64,000 nt of DNA, from contig NZ_CABFVD010000001.1 in NCBI RefSeq assembly GCF_902143515.1, forward strand, positions 1-64,000, in the 5' to 3' direction. A program made the translations under genes and the position numbers. The notes under the pieces are model-generated. The model had not been told where the DNA came from. It worked only from the letters and a program-made list of their open reading frames with translations, and searched no databases. The stretch is from Hathewaya massiliensis (lineage in GTDB: Bacteria; Bacillota; Clostridia; Clostridiales; Clostridiaceae). This document shows positions 37,571 through 46,414 of this stretch, one piece after another (within the stretch, counting starts at the first letter, position 1; each line of letters begins with the position of its first letter).

Positions 37571-37886
37571 TTATTCTAAAAAATCTTCTTTTAGTAACCC
37601 TAAAACAAGTACATCTGCAAAATTTTTATTTTCATAATATGCTTCTCTTCTAGTACCTTCATGCTTAAATCCAATTGATTGTAATAACTTAAAGCTTATT
37701 TCATTAAACTTATAAACCTCTGCATCAATTCTATGAACTTCTTTTTATAGCATTTGATCCTATAGACATTTTTCTTATCAGATCATCATTTTTCCATTTA
37801 ACTAATAATGAGCTATCTGTTAGCTCAACATCTCTTAAATACAGTCTTTCACTTTCACAGAATATAGGCAAATTATATTCCCCCAT
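37571..37886 (-). pseudogene. deleted and frameshifted GNAT acetyltransferase
   Basis: An ATG at 37886 opens SERLYLRDVELTDSSLLVKW, a standard RimJ/RimL-like start. The frame stops after about 60 codons at AIKRSS. A second frame then gives EVHRIDAEVYKFN, LLQSIGFKHEGTRREAYYEN and VLVLGLLKEDFLE, the standard end of the same family. The central motif A is missing, so an internal deletion shifted the frame. Confidence 0.8.
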
Positions 37887-37957
37887 TTAATTAAATTTTT
37901 CATAGCAAAGCGGAGAAAAATATCCATCACTATTCGCTTTTCACTATTAGTTATTTA

Positions 37958-37990
37958 CTAAAAAGAGGGATTATGCTCCCTCTTTTAAAA
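37958..37990 (-). terminator. terminator overlapping the end of the ABC exporter operon
   Basis: AAAAGAGGGA (37961-37970) pairs with TCCCTCTTTT (37977-37986), placing the TAA stop of the exporter gene in the loop. On the minus strand CTTTTTAG follows. Confidence 0.75.
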
Positions 37991-39758
37991 ACTTATACTG
38001 TGTCATATAAAGGTTGTAGTATACTCCTTTCTTTTGAAGGAGTTCTTCATGAGTTCCTACTTCCTTAATTCCTCCATCTTCTATAACCATAATTCTGTCA
38101 CAATCTCTTATGGTTGATAATCTATGAGCTATTACAAAGGAGGTTCTTCCTTTTAAAAGTTTTTTAATTCCCTCTTGGACAAGCATCTCTGTATAAGTAT
38201 CTATATTAGAGGTTGCTTCATCTAGAATTAAAATTCTAGGATCTGCAAGAAGGGCTCTTGCAAAGGAGATAAGCTGCCTTTGTCCTACGGATAATCTTGA
38301 TCCTCTCTCATTAACTTCTGTGTCATAAGCTTTTTCTAATTTTTCTATAAAATCATGGGCATTAACTGCTTTTGCTGCTTTTATTATCTCTTCATCAGTG
38401 GCATCTAGCTTCCCATATTTAATATTTTCTTTTATACTATTTGAAAATAAAAAGGTGTCTTGAAGCATTATACCCATTTGACTTCTTAAGGACTCTAAGT
38501 CCACATCTTTTACGTCTATTCCATCTATTAAAACTTTTCCTGAAGTTGCATCATAAAAACGACTTATTAGGTTTATAATTGTAGTCTTTCCTGCTCCTGT
38601 AGCACCTACTAAGGCTATACTCTCTCCTGCTCTTACTTTAAAGTTTAAATTGTCTAAAACCTTAGTTTCACCATCATAAGAAAAATCTACATTTTTAAAT
38701 TCTATATTTCCTTTAATCTTAGGCATTTTAGGTGCTTCTATTTCTGACTTTATTAGAGGATTTAAATCTAAAATTTCAAATATTCTCTCCCCTGCTGCAA
38801 GGTTTGTAATTAAGGTATTATAGAAATCACTAATGTTCATTATAGGTCTCCAAAACATAGATACATAAAGGGTAAATGAAATTAAAGTTCCTATTTCTAT
38901 ATGTCCTCCTGTGATTAACCTAATACCAGCAAAATAAACTAAAATGGATCCTCCACCCCAAGAAAGCTCTACAAGTGGCCAAAATAGATCATTTAATCTT
39001 ACAGCTCTTACAAAGGAGCCTAGCATATCTCCTGTCATTTCTTCGAAGACTTCTCCTCTTTTTTCTTCTGCTGCAAAACTTTGTACTACTCTTATGCCTG
39101 AAAAGTCTTCATGGGTAAAGGCATTTAAGTTAGATCTTTTTTGTCTATACTTACCCCATCTTTTAGTTGATACTGCTTCTATGGAAAAAAGCCCTATAAA
39201 TAATATAGGCAAAATTATAATAGCCCAAAGTGCTAATTTATAATTCATCCAAAACATTACAATGGTTACACAAATAAGACTTAAAAGTTCTGGAACTAAG
39301 TTTGTAATACTTGTGTTAAAAAGTGCTTGCAATGAATTAACATCTCCCATAACACGAGCTAATACCTTTCCTACTGGTCTATTATCAAAGAAAGAAAATG
39401 AAAGCTTTTGAATATGGGTATATAATTCATGTCTAATATTTATTAAAATTTTATTAGTTATTTTAGCCATATCACTTATTCTCTTTTTGGATGCAATCAT
39501 AGCTAAAAAATTTAATACTGTAAGTATTATGGCAATAGTTATAAGTCCTTTTACATCTTTATTTGCAATATGAGTATCAATGGCTACCTTTAAAAGATAA
39601 GGATTTAAAAGTGAACATACCATAACAAATATCATTAAAACTGTAACTACAGCTACTTCTTTCTTAAATGGTTTTAAATAAGTTAAAAGTCTTTTTATTA
39701 TATAAGATTTAGAATGATAATTAATTTTTTCATCTTGTCTTGTTGCATTAATTGCCAT
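37971..39758 (-). CDS. ABC exporter half-transporter, second subunit (YfiC/BmrD-like)
   Basis: The 595-residue protein has six membrane spans in the first 310 residues, then an ATPase domain. Walker A is GATGAGKTT near 387, signature LSVGQRQL near 488, Walker B ILILDEATSNID near 508, and the H loop is AHRLSTIRDCD. Its ATG overlaps the TAA of the preceding half-transporter gene. Two adjacent fused half-transporters of this kind usually form a heterodimeric multidrug or lipid exporter. The signature here (LSVGQ) departs from the LSGGQ of its partner, typical for the asymmetric ATP sites of heterodimers. Confidence 0.9.
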   Translation of the reverse strand: MAINATRQDEKINYHSKSYIIKRLLTYLKPFKKEVAVVTVLMIFVMVCSLLNPYLLKVAIDTHIANKDVKGLITIAIILTVLNFLAMIASKKRISDMAKITNKILINIRHELYTHIQKLSFSFFDNRPVGKVLARVMGDVNSLQALFNTSITNLVPELLSLICVTIVMFWMNYKLALWAIIILPILFIGLFSIEAVSTKRWGKYRQKRSNLNAFTHEDFSGIRVVQSFAAEEKRGEVFEEMTGDMLGSFVRAVRLNDLFWPLVELSWGGGSILVYFAGIRLITGGHIEIGTLISFTLYVSMFWRPIMNISDFYNTLITNLAAGERIFEILDLNPLIKSEIEAPKMPKIKGNIEFKNVDFSYDGETKVLDNLNFKVRAGESIALVGATGAGKTTIINLISRFYDATSGKVLIDGIDVKDVDLESLRSQMGIMLQDTFLFSNSIKENIKYGKLDATDEEIIKAAKAVNAHDFIEKLEKAYDTEVNERGSRLSVGQRQLISFARALLADPRILILDEATSNIDTYTEMLVQEGIKKLLKGRTSFVIAHRLSTIRDCDRIMVIEDGGIKEVGTHEELLQKKGVYYNLYMTQYKFLKEGA

Positions 39759-41500
39759 TATACCACCTCTCTTCCTTCTACATCTTCTACAAAGTCTTTA
39801 AATTGTTCTTTATAAATTTCATAGTATTTACCTTTAAGTTTTAATAGTTCTTCATGGGTTCCTCTTTCTGCAATTCTTCCATTATCCATGAAAAGTATAA
39901 TGTCCGCATTTTTTACCGCCGAAATTCTATGAGCTATTATAAAGGTTGTGCTTCCTTTTTTTCTCTCATTTAGATTTTTAAGAAGTTGAAATTCTGTCTC
40001 CATATCTAAAGCTGAGGTAGAGTCATCTAATATTAATATAGGTGCTTTCTTAATTAAAGCTCTTGCTATGGATAACCTTTGCTTTTGTCCTCCTGAAAGC
40101 CCTATGCCTCTTTCCCCTATAATTGTTTCATATCCCTTTGGAAGCTCATTTATAAATTCCTCTGCACAGGCAAGGCTACAAGCTTCTTTAATATCTTTTA
40201 AGTTTCCTTCTGGCATACCAAGTTTTAAGTTTTCCTCTATGGTATCTGAAAATAAAAATACCTCTTGTGGAACCACTGCCATGGAATTTCTTAAAGTGTA
40301 AATATCTAAGTCTCTTACATCTACACCATCTATTAAAACTTCACCTTTTAAAACATCATAGTATCTTCCAATTAGGTTAACCAAGGAACTTTTTCCTGAC
40401 CCTGTAGTTCCCATAATGGCTATGGTGCTACCTTGTGCTACTTTAAAGTTAATATCATTTAATATTTCTTCATTGTTATATTTAAAATCTACATTTTTAA
40501 ACTCTATTTCTCCTCCTATTTTAGCTGGAGTTATACAGTTTTCTTTATTTTTAATTTCAGGCTCTGTATCTAATATTTTAAATATTTTTTTAGCTGAAGC
40601 TTTGTTTTGAGCTAGCATATTTGTAAGCCATCCAAGCATTCTCATTGACCATATCATGCTAAAAATATATCCATTAAAAGCTACTAATTCTCCAATAGTA
40701 AGTTCCCCTTTTATTACAAAATATCCACCTAAGGTTATCATAATAACAATAGATAAATTCGTTAAAAACTCCATAAGAGGAAGATGATTAGATAGAACTT
40801 TTGCCTGTTTCATATTTAATTTATAATAGGTCTTATTCATATTTAAAAACTTTAATATTTCATGTTTTTCCCTGGCAAAGGCCTTAACTAATCTAACCCC
40901 TGCTATATTTTCTTCTGCCGTAGTATTAAGTTCTGCATTTTGATCACTAATGTCATCATAAATTTTTCCTTCTTTCTTCTCAAGGCTTACAGCTACAAAG
41001 GCAATTGGAATCATAATTAATATACAAGCTAAAGCAAGCTTATAATTTATATATAAAAGTGCTATGGATCCAAAAACAAAATATATAGCATTTTCTATAA
41101 AAAGTCTTAGTCCAAAAGATAGAGTCTGCCAAATATTTTCAACATCCTCTCCTATTCTAGACATAAGCTCTCCAGTATTGATATTATCAAAATATTTAAA
41201 AGGAAGTATTTGAATATGCTTAAATAGTTCAACTTTTATATCCCTATGCACATCTGTTCCTAGTACATCAAATAAATATTCTTTTATATATCCAGTAATT
41301 GCTCTTACTATAGTAATACCTAATATTCCTAGTAATAGGGGAGTAACTAAAGATCCATCGCCACCTAATATGGCTTTATCTACAAGTTCCTTTGAAAGAT
41401 AAGGTGTTACTAAATCTAAGCCTATGTTTAAAAGCATAGCTATAGTAGGTATAATTATCAGTAGTTTGTATTTTAGTACGTATTTTATAATTCGTTTCAA
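39758..41500 (-). CDS. ABC exporter half-transporter, first subunit (YfiB/BmrC-like)
   Basis: The 580-residue protein has six membrane spans (about 13-290) followed by an ATPase domain. Walker A is GTTGSGKSS near 364, signature LSGGQKQRLS near 466, and Walker B is ILILDDSTSALD near 485. The residue after the Walker B aspartate is Asp instead of Glu, which predicts a degenerate catalytic site as in other heterodimeric exporters. The start is TTG 41500 after GGAGGG. Expression is probably controlled by the leader peptide and hairpins upstream. Confidence 0.9.
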   Translation of the reverse strand: MKRIIKYVLKYKLLIIIPTIAMLLNIGLDLVTPYLSKELVDKAILGGDGSLVTPLLLGILGITIVRAITGYIKEYLFDVLGTDVHRDIKVELFKHIQILPFKYFDNINTGELMSRIGEDVENIWQTLSFGLRLFIENAIYFVFGSIALLYINYKLALACILIMIPIAFVAVSLEKKEGKIYDDISDQNAELNTTAEENIAGVRLVKAFAREKHEILKFLNMNKTYYKLNMKQAKVLSNHLPLMEFLTNLSIVIMITLGGYFVIKGELTIGELVAFNGYIFSMIWSMRMLGWLTNMLAQNKASAKKIFKILDTEPEIKNKENCITPAKIGGEIEFKNVDFKYNNEEILNDINFKVAQGSTIAIMGTTGSGKSSLVNLIGRYYDVLKGEVLIDGVDVRDLDIYTLRNSMAVVPQEVFLFSDTIEENLKLGMPEGNLKDIKEACSLACAEEFINELPKGYETIIGERGIGLSGGQKQRLSIARALIKKAPILILDDSTSALDMETEFQLLKNLNERKKGSTTFIIAHRISAVKNADIILFMDNGRIAERGTHEELLKLKGKYYEIYKEQFKDFVEDVEGREVV

Positions 41501-41520
41501 GGTTATTCCCTCCTTTTTAA

Positions 41521-41564
41521 GAAAAAAAATGCAAAATAAAAGGCCATGGAAATTCCATGACCTT
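41521..41564 (-). terminator. attenuator terminator ahead of the ABC exporter genes
   Basis: On the minus strand AAGGTCATGG (41555-41564) pairs with CCATGGCCTT (41540-41549) with one G-U pair. TTATTTTGCATTTTTTTTC follows, a strong intrinsic terminator placed 21 bases before the TTG start of the exporter operon. Confidence 0.82.
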
Positions 41565-41565
41565 A

Positions 41566-41621
41566 AACGCCTAAAGGGCCCTTATACGCATAAAAGGTCA
41601 TGGATGATATCCCATGACCTT
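41566..41621 (-). promoter_or_regulatory. two upstream hairpins of the attenuator
   Basis: A perfect 10-bp hairpin (41594-41603 with 41612-41621) reuses the same arm sequences as the terminator, so the arms can swap partners. A middle hairpin around GGGCCC (41566-41589) lies between. This arrangement allows alternative terminator and antiterminator folds. Confidence 0.65.
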
Positions 41622-41675
41622 AAAGATGTCCTCTAAAGAAAACTTAGTAGAACTCTATGTATAAAAGTTTTGCTT

Positions 41676-41783
41676 TTATTTTCTAAAATCCTTATATACA
41701 GAGATAGGGTTATCACTTAAATTTATTTTTTTATTAACTTTTCTAAAATTAACATTGCCTCTAGAAATTATTAAGTTTAACAT
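41676..41783 (-). CDS. 35-residue leader peptide of the ABC exporter operon
   Basis: The short frame begins ATG 41783 with a near-perfect AAAGGAGGT (41791-41799) 7 bases upstream and ends TAA 41676. It starts MLNLIISRGNVNF and ends SDNPISVYKDFRK. There is no signal or membrane span. It sits between a consensus promoter and three hairpins that end in a terminator. By analogy with BmrB, whose translation controls bmrCD in B. subtilis, ribosome stalling here by an antibiotic would allow transcription into the exporter genes. The peptide itself probably has no other role. Confidence 0.75.
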   Translation of the reverse strand: MLNLIISRGNVNFRKVNKKINLSDNPISVYKDFRK

Positions 41784-41839
41784 GCTTCCTACCTCCTTTT
41801 TTATATTTAGAATATTCATTAAATTTATTCTATAAATAT

Positions 41840-41868
41840 AGTATATTACCATAATTTTATAATGTCAA
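41840..41868 (-). promoter_or_regulatory. strong promoter of the leader peptide and exporter operon
   Basis: A perfect -35 TTGACA (41863-41868) and -10 TATACT (41840-41845) are separated by exactly 17 bases on the minus strand. Transcription would start near 41833, about 50 bases before the leader ATG. Confidence 0.82.
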
Positions 41869-41910
41869 TACTTTTTTTAAAAAATTTTCAGTATATTTTT
41901 AAAAATAACA

Positions 41911-41945
41911 AAAGCACTATTAAATTATTCATTTAATAATGCTTC
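41911..41945 (-). terminator. terminator of the aminopeptidase gene
   Basis: AGCACTATTAAAT and ATTTAATAATGCT form a 13-bp stem with one mismatch. On the minus strand GCTTTTGTTATTTTT follows. It separates the aminopeptidase gene from the exporter promoter. Confidence 0.72.
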
Positions 41946-41959
41946 TGTTTTTAATATGC

Positions 41960-43225
41960 TTATTTATGACATTTATTTTCTTTTGCTTTTGCCATAAATT
42001 CTTCTATTTCATCTACTTCTTTTATGATATCTTTAGATAGGTTTATGCATCCATCTTCAGTTACAAGTAGATCATCTTCAATTCTTATACCAATGCTTTC
42101 TTCTTCTATATAAAGTCCTGGCTCATTAGTTAAAATCATTCCTGGTTGTAGTGGAATGTTGTAATCTCCAACATCGTGAGTATCTAATCCTAAATGGTGA
42201 CCAAAAGTATGGAAATAATATTTTTGTAATTCACTTTCTTCTTTAATTAAGCCAAGTTCCATGCATCCTTTTGCAAGTTCTTTTTTAGATAATTCGTTAA
42301 TATCTCTCCATAAAACTCCTGGTTTAACTGCAGCTTCTATAGCTTTTTGTGCTCTTAAAACTGCATTGTATACTGCCTTTTGTCTCTCTGTAAACTTTCC
42401 GTTTATTGGGAAGGTACGAGAAATATCTCCATTATAAAGTTTATGTTGGGCACCTAAGTCTAAAAGAACTAGGGTATTATCCTCTGCCTTACAACAGTTA
42501 TCTTCATAGTGAAGAACTGTTCCATTATGTCCTGAACCTACTATAGTATTGAATGCTGTAAATTTAACACCATTTTTCTTTAAAGAATAATCAAAGAAAG
42601 CTTCAAGTTCATATTCCATCATACCTGGCTTTGCATGAGACCACATATTATAAATACCTTCTTTTGTGATTTCAATTGCTTTTTTAATTAATTCTATTTC
42701 CTCTTCAGTTTTAACTAATCTTAAATCTGCAATTTTGCTAAATACATTATTGATTTTTAAATGTGGGTATCTTGTTAAAATTTCTGTTGCAAATTCTTGT
42801 GATTCTGTTTTTCTAATTCCATATTCTTGTCTTTCAAGGTCTAAATATAAATTTTCAAGTTCTAATCTTCCTGTAGCTCTTCCAAATCCATCTTGGAATT
42901 GATCTAAATATTTAACATCTTCTATACCTGTTAATTCTTTAGCTTCTACATCAGATAATCTCTCTCCTACCCATCTTGCCATTACTGGGTCTTGTCTCTC
43001 AATGTAAAGGCTTTCATAAGTCTTTCCACCTATTTTTAATAACATAAATATAGCTTTTTCTCTTGGAAAACCAGTTATATAATAGAAGTTTCTATTTTGT
43101 ACCCAAGAATATTTATAGTCTGCTGATTTATAAGGTGCATCTCCAGCAAATAATACAACTATAGAATTATCTTCTAATTTTTCTGCAAGTCTTTTTCTGT
43201 TTTTAATAAAAAATTCTTTATTCAT
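41960..43225 (-). CDS. pepP: Xaa-Pro aminopeptidase (M24B)
   Basis: The 421-residue metallopeptidase has an N-terminal creatinase/AMP_N domain (about 1-140; RNFYYITGFPREKAIF near 43). The catalytic pita-bread domain follows: LDLGAQHKLYNGDISRTFPI near 260 with two metal aspartates, HTFGHHLGLDTHDVGD near 342 with the metal histidine, and NEPGLYIEEESIGIRIEDD near 376 with the glutamates. It removes N-terminal residues before proline. ATG 43225 is preceded by GGGGGG at 7 bases; a GTG at 43240 lies upstream of that site. Confidence 0.92.
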   Translation of the reverse strand: MNKEFFIKNRKRLAEKLEDNSIVVLFAGDAPYKSADYKYSWVQNRNFYYITGFPREKAIFMLLKIGGKTYESLYIERQDPVMARWVGERLSDVEAKELTGIEDVKYLDQFQDGFGRATGRLELENLYLDLERQEYGIRKTESQEFATEILTRYPHLKINNVFSKIADLRLVKTEEEIELIKKAIEITKEGIYNMWSHAKPGMMEYELEAFFDYSLKKNGVKFTAFNTIVGSGHNGTVLHYEDNCCKAEDNTLVLLDLGAQHKLYNGDISRTFPINGKFTERQKAVYNAVLRAQKAIEAAVKPGVLWRDINELSKKELAKGCMELGLIKEESELQKYYFHTFGHHLGLDTHDVGDYNIPLQPGMILTNEPGLYIEEESIGIRIEDDLLVTEDGCINLSKDIIKEVDEIEEFMAKAKENKCHK

Positions 43226-43409
43226 TATAATTCCCCCCACTTTAAATAATTACCATTCTTATACCATAACGTTATCACTTTATATAATAAATTTCAATAT
43301 ATAAAACATTAATTTATTATTCTATCTTTTTATTTAAATATTTTTAGATTATAATTAATAAGAGACTCTAAAGACTTTAATTTTAATTAACATTTAGGTG
43401 GTGCAATTT

Positions 43410-44171
43410 ATGTTTAAACTTATATTTTTATGTATTGCTGGATTTCTAGCTTCCTTTGTAGATTCTATTGCTGGTGGAGGCGGCTTAATAAGTGTTCCAG
43501 CCTTTTTAATGGCAGGTGTTCCGCCACATCTAACCTTAGGAACCAATAAATTCTGTGCAACTTCTGGCTCATTAACTAGCTCTATAAAATTTGCAAAAAG
43601 CAAAAAAGTTAATTTTAACCTTATAAAATACTTGATTCCCTTTACTTTATTAGGCTCTGTACTTGGGGTTATAGTAGTTGGCTTTATTCCTTCTAATTTT
43701 CTTCAAGGCATTGTACTTATACTTGTATTATTTATAGGAATATATACTATATTTTCTAAGAGTCTAGGTATGGAAGATAAGCATATGGATTTAACTAAAA
43801 AAAGTATTGTATATGGCATGATATTTGCTTTTAGTCTAGGATTTTATGATGGTTTTTTTGGACCTGGTACAGGCTCTTTTTTAATTTTTGGTTTTATAAA
43901 GATTTTTGGTTATGACTTTACTAAAGCCACTGGAAATGCAAAATTTTTAAACTTTGTTAGTAACATATCTGCCTTTATAATGTTTGCTATAAAAGGACAA
44001 ATTATTTATACCTATGCAATTCCCATAGCTGTATTTATGATAATAGGTGCAAAGCTCGGAACAAAACTTGCTATAGAAAATGGAGCAAAGTTTATAAAAC
44101 CTATTTTCATAGTAATGTCCCTTGCAGTCGGTATTAAATTGTTACTTCCATTTATAAGTAGACTTTTTTAA
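43410..44171 (+). CDS. TSUP-family (TauE/SafE) membrane transporter
   Basis: The 253-residue protein has about eight membrane spans. It starts with the family motif SFVDSIAGGGGLISVPAFL (about residues 16-34), and the second repeat copy is GFYDGFFGPGTGSFLIFGF near 145. TSUP proteins move sulfite, sulfoacetate or other organosulfur anions, though substrates are often unknown. The ATG at 43410 follows AGGTGGTG; an in-frame GTG at 43398 lies inside that site. Confidence 0.87.
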   Translation: MFKLIFLCIAGFLASFVDSIAGGGGLISVPAFLMAGVPPHLTLGTNKFCATSGSLTSSIKFAKSKKVNFNLIKYLIPFTLLGSVLGVIVVGFIPSNFLQGIVLILVLFIGIYTIFSKSLGMEDKHMDLTKKSIVYGMIFAFSLGFYDGFFGPGTGSFLIFGFIKIFGYDFTKATGNAKFLNFVSNISAFIMFAIKGQIIYTYAIPIAVFMIIGAKLGTKLAIENGAKFIKPIFIVMSLAVGIKLLLPFISRLF

Positions 44172-44206
44172 AATGTTTCAACTAACTAGAAGCTGAATAA
44201 TATTTA

Positions 44207-44299
44207 AAGGGCTGTTTCAACAAGAATTTTATATACAATATGTTAATTTGAAAATTAGCACAATATATTGTAGTATTTATTCTTAATGTAACAGCCCTT
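44207..44299. repeat. 93-bp imperfect palindrome, MITE-like or bidirectional terminator
   Basis: The ends AAGGGCTGTT (44207-44216) and AACAGCCCTT (44290-44299) are complementary. Pairing continues inward with small interruptions (CAACAAGAAT with ATTCTTAATG, and ACAATAT with ATATTGT) to a GAAA-like turn. It lies between two convergent genes. There is no strong T run on either strand. GGGCTGTT-type tips are common on insertion sequences, so a miniature element is possible; no target duplication is evident. Confidence 0.55.
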
Positions 44300-44304
44300 A
44301 CCCA

Positions 44305-45282
44305 TTACTTAACTGCTCCCTTTCCCGAATCCGTAAGTTCTTCTAGTTCTATAGGGTAAGGTTGAAAGAAAGTCTGTTTTAGTAGGTTTTCCTCGTTAAA
44401 TCTAATGGCATTGGAACGAATTAAATATAGTGGTGCACTAAATGGAACCTTTCCATTCCTATATCTTTCAATAGTCTCTAATATAAATGATTTCTCTGTG
44501 CTACTTATTTTATCTTTAAAATATCCCATAGCTTTCATAAGTACGTTTATATTAGATGTATATCTTGGTGCCCTAATTAATGAAGCTCCTAAGGTTTCCC
44601 TATACAAATTAAAGGTCTCTTCTACTTCATGCTCTTTCTGGTTTCCTAGAATCTTTCCTAAATTCTTTAAACCTTTTTGATTATAAGACATAAGTAATAG
44701 TTTATTTCTGCTATGAAAATCTATTAAAGCTTCTATAGATTTTTCCTTTTCTATCTCCCTAAAATCTCTCATTAAAAATATCTTTGTCAAAAAATGTTGT
44801 CTTATATTATAATTCTTAAGTCTACCCTCATCTTCTATAGGTAAATAAGGAAAGTTATCTATAACAGCTTCTCCAAAAACTCCTTTTCCCTTTTTAATAC
44901 ACATAGCTTTTTCAATGCCATTATAAATTTTAACCTCCTTTATACCACAGGAAGGTGATCTGCTTTTTAATATAAATCCGTCCACGTCCTGTAGATTTTT
45001 TAAAAACTCCTCGGAAAATTCATTCATAGACTTTGTAAGATCCTTCTTAGTATATGGTTGAATTAAAAGCACTTCTTCACTATCCTTATGTTGTACTAGC
45101 CTTATGGTATTTCTAGGTGTTGGAAGTCCAATATCAACTTCTGGACACACAGTTATAAACTCCACAAAAGGGTTTAAGCTTTCCAGAAATTTAAAATTCT
45201 CCATTTCCCCATTATATCTGCAGGCACTAAAACCTAAGCACCTACTTACTACAACCCTTGGTTTTTTAATAGTATTTTTCAT
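44305..45282 (-). CDS. DUF523-DUF1722 fusion protein (TudS-like N-terminus)
   Basis: The protein of about 325 residues joins two domains. The N-terminal DUF523 domain (to about 150) keeps three cysteines in VSRCLGFSACRYNG, FITVCPEVDIGLPTPR and SRSPSCGIKEVKIY. Characterised DUF523 proteins (TudS) use such cysteines for a [4Fe-4S] cluster that desulfurises thiouracil. The C-terminal DUF1722 domain (about 185-300; LIDFHSRNKLLLMSYNQKG) is of unknown role and is found in YbgA. ATG 45282 after AAAGGAA is chosen; ATGs at 45303 and 45306 are alternatives. Confidence 0.85.
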   Translation of the reverse strand: MKNTIKKPRVVVSRCLGFSACRYNGEMENFKFLESLNPFVEFITVCPEVDIGLPTPRNTIRLVQHKDSEEVLLIQPYTKKDLTKSMNEFSEEFLKNLQDVDGFILKSRSPSCGIKEVKIYNGIEKAMCIKKGKGVFGEAVIDNFPYLPIEDEGRLKNYNIRQHFLTKIFLMRDFREIEKEKSIEALIDFHSRNKLLLMSYNQKGLKNLGKILGNQKEHEVEETFNLYRETLGASLIRAPRYTSNINVLMKAMGYFKDKISSTEKSFILETIERYRNGKVPFSAPLYLIRSNAIRFNEENLLKQTFFQPYPIELEELTDSGKGAVK

Positions 45283-45365
45283 GTTATATCTAATTCCTTT
45301 CATCACCTATATTACCCCGTTTAATTAATATTTTAACCAAAATTCTTTTTAATATCAATTAAAAC

Positions 45366-46367
45366 TTAACATATTCTTGGAATCATAGCATTTTCTAAGG
45401 TATTGATTATTTTTAATCCTCCAAAGGAATTTTCCATATATACAGTTCTAGTCTTTTCAAAAGTAAAATTCCCTATGATTTCTGCCTCTTTCCCTTCCTC
45501 TAATATCCTTAGTTTTTCTAAAACTTTTTTTGCATATTCTTTTTTTACAACTATGACCATTCTCCCCTCACAAGCCATATACATTGGATCTAGCCCTAAA
45601 ATATCACAAACACCTTTAACCTCTCTTCTTATAGGAATTTTATCCTCAAAAATATGAATACTTAAAGAAGTAAATTTAGAAATTTCGTTTAATATAGTCC
45701 CTAATCCCCCTCTTGTAGGATCTTTCATAAGTTTAATATAAGGAAAATATTCTTCTAAGTTTTCTAAAACTTTATTTAAGGGAGCACAATCACTTTCAAG
45801 GTTTCCCTGTACTGAAAGTTCATATCTATCTATAGCTATAGAAGTTCCATGATCTCCTATGGAACCTGTTATTAAAATTTCATCATCCTCTTCTATACCA
45901 CCCATATTAAATTCTTCATCTACTATGCCAATACCAGAAGTATTTATATAAAGTCCATCTACGCTGCCCTTTGGTACTACCTTCGTATCTCCTGTAATTA
46001 TTTTTACTCCTGTATTATTGCAAGTATCCACCATAGAGTTTACTATTTCTTTTAAACTTTCCATGGAAAAACCCTCTTCTATAATAAATGCAGTACTTAA
46101 ATATAAAGGTTTAGCTCCTGAAACCACTAAATCATTTATAGTTCCACAAATAGCTAATTTCCCAATATCCCCTCCTCTAAAAAAAATCGGCTTTACCACA
46201 AAAGAATCCGTAGTAAATGCCATTTTTCCTTTTTCTATGGGAAATATTCCTGAATCTAAACCTTTTAATAGTATATTATTTCCAAAGCTTTTATAAAATA
46301 AATTTTCTATTAATTCATTAGTAAGTTTTCCCCCATCACCATGTTGCAATTTAATTTTATTATCCAT
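45366..46367 (-). CDS. hypE: hydrogenase maturation protein HypE
   Basis: The 333-residue protein dehydrates the thiocarbamate carried on its own C-terminal cysteine to make the cyanide ligands of the [NiFe] site. It starts with QHGDGGKLTNELIENLFY and has the PurM-like ATP-binding segments TTDSFVVKPIFFRGGDIGKL near 53 and GSIGDHGTSIA near 170. It ends in PRIC, with the essential terminal cysteine present. ATG 46367 follows GGAGTGG. It is the last gene of the hydrogenase operon. A fragment of this gene is repeated upstream at 53480-53567. Confidence 0.94.
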   Translation of the reverse strand: MDNKIKLQHGDGGKLTNELIENLFYKSFGNNILLKGLDSGIFPIEKGKMAFTTDSFVVKPIFFRGGDIGKLAICGTINDLVVSGAKPLYLSTAFIIEEGFSMESLKEIVNSMVDTCNNTGVKIITGDTKVVPKGSVDGLYINTSGIGIVDEEFNMGGIEEDDEILITGSIGDHGTSIAIDRYELSVQGNLESDCAPLNKVLENLEEYFPYIKLMKDPTRGGLGTILNEISKFTSLSIHIFEDKIPIRREVKGVCDILGLDPMYMACEGRMVIVVKKEYAKKVLEKLRILEEGKEAEIIGNFTFEKTRTVYMENSFGGLKIINTLENAMIPRIC

Positions 46368-46414
46368 AATAACCACTCCATTTATAAAGTATTAAATCTA
46401 TCTTACTTTATAGC

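Noticed and set aside
18442-37886. Integron or phage origin for the accessory gene run
   Set aside because: No integrase, attC-like repeats, phage structural genes or tRNA attachment site were seen.
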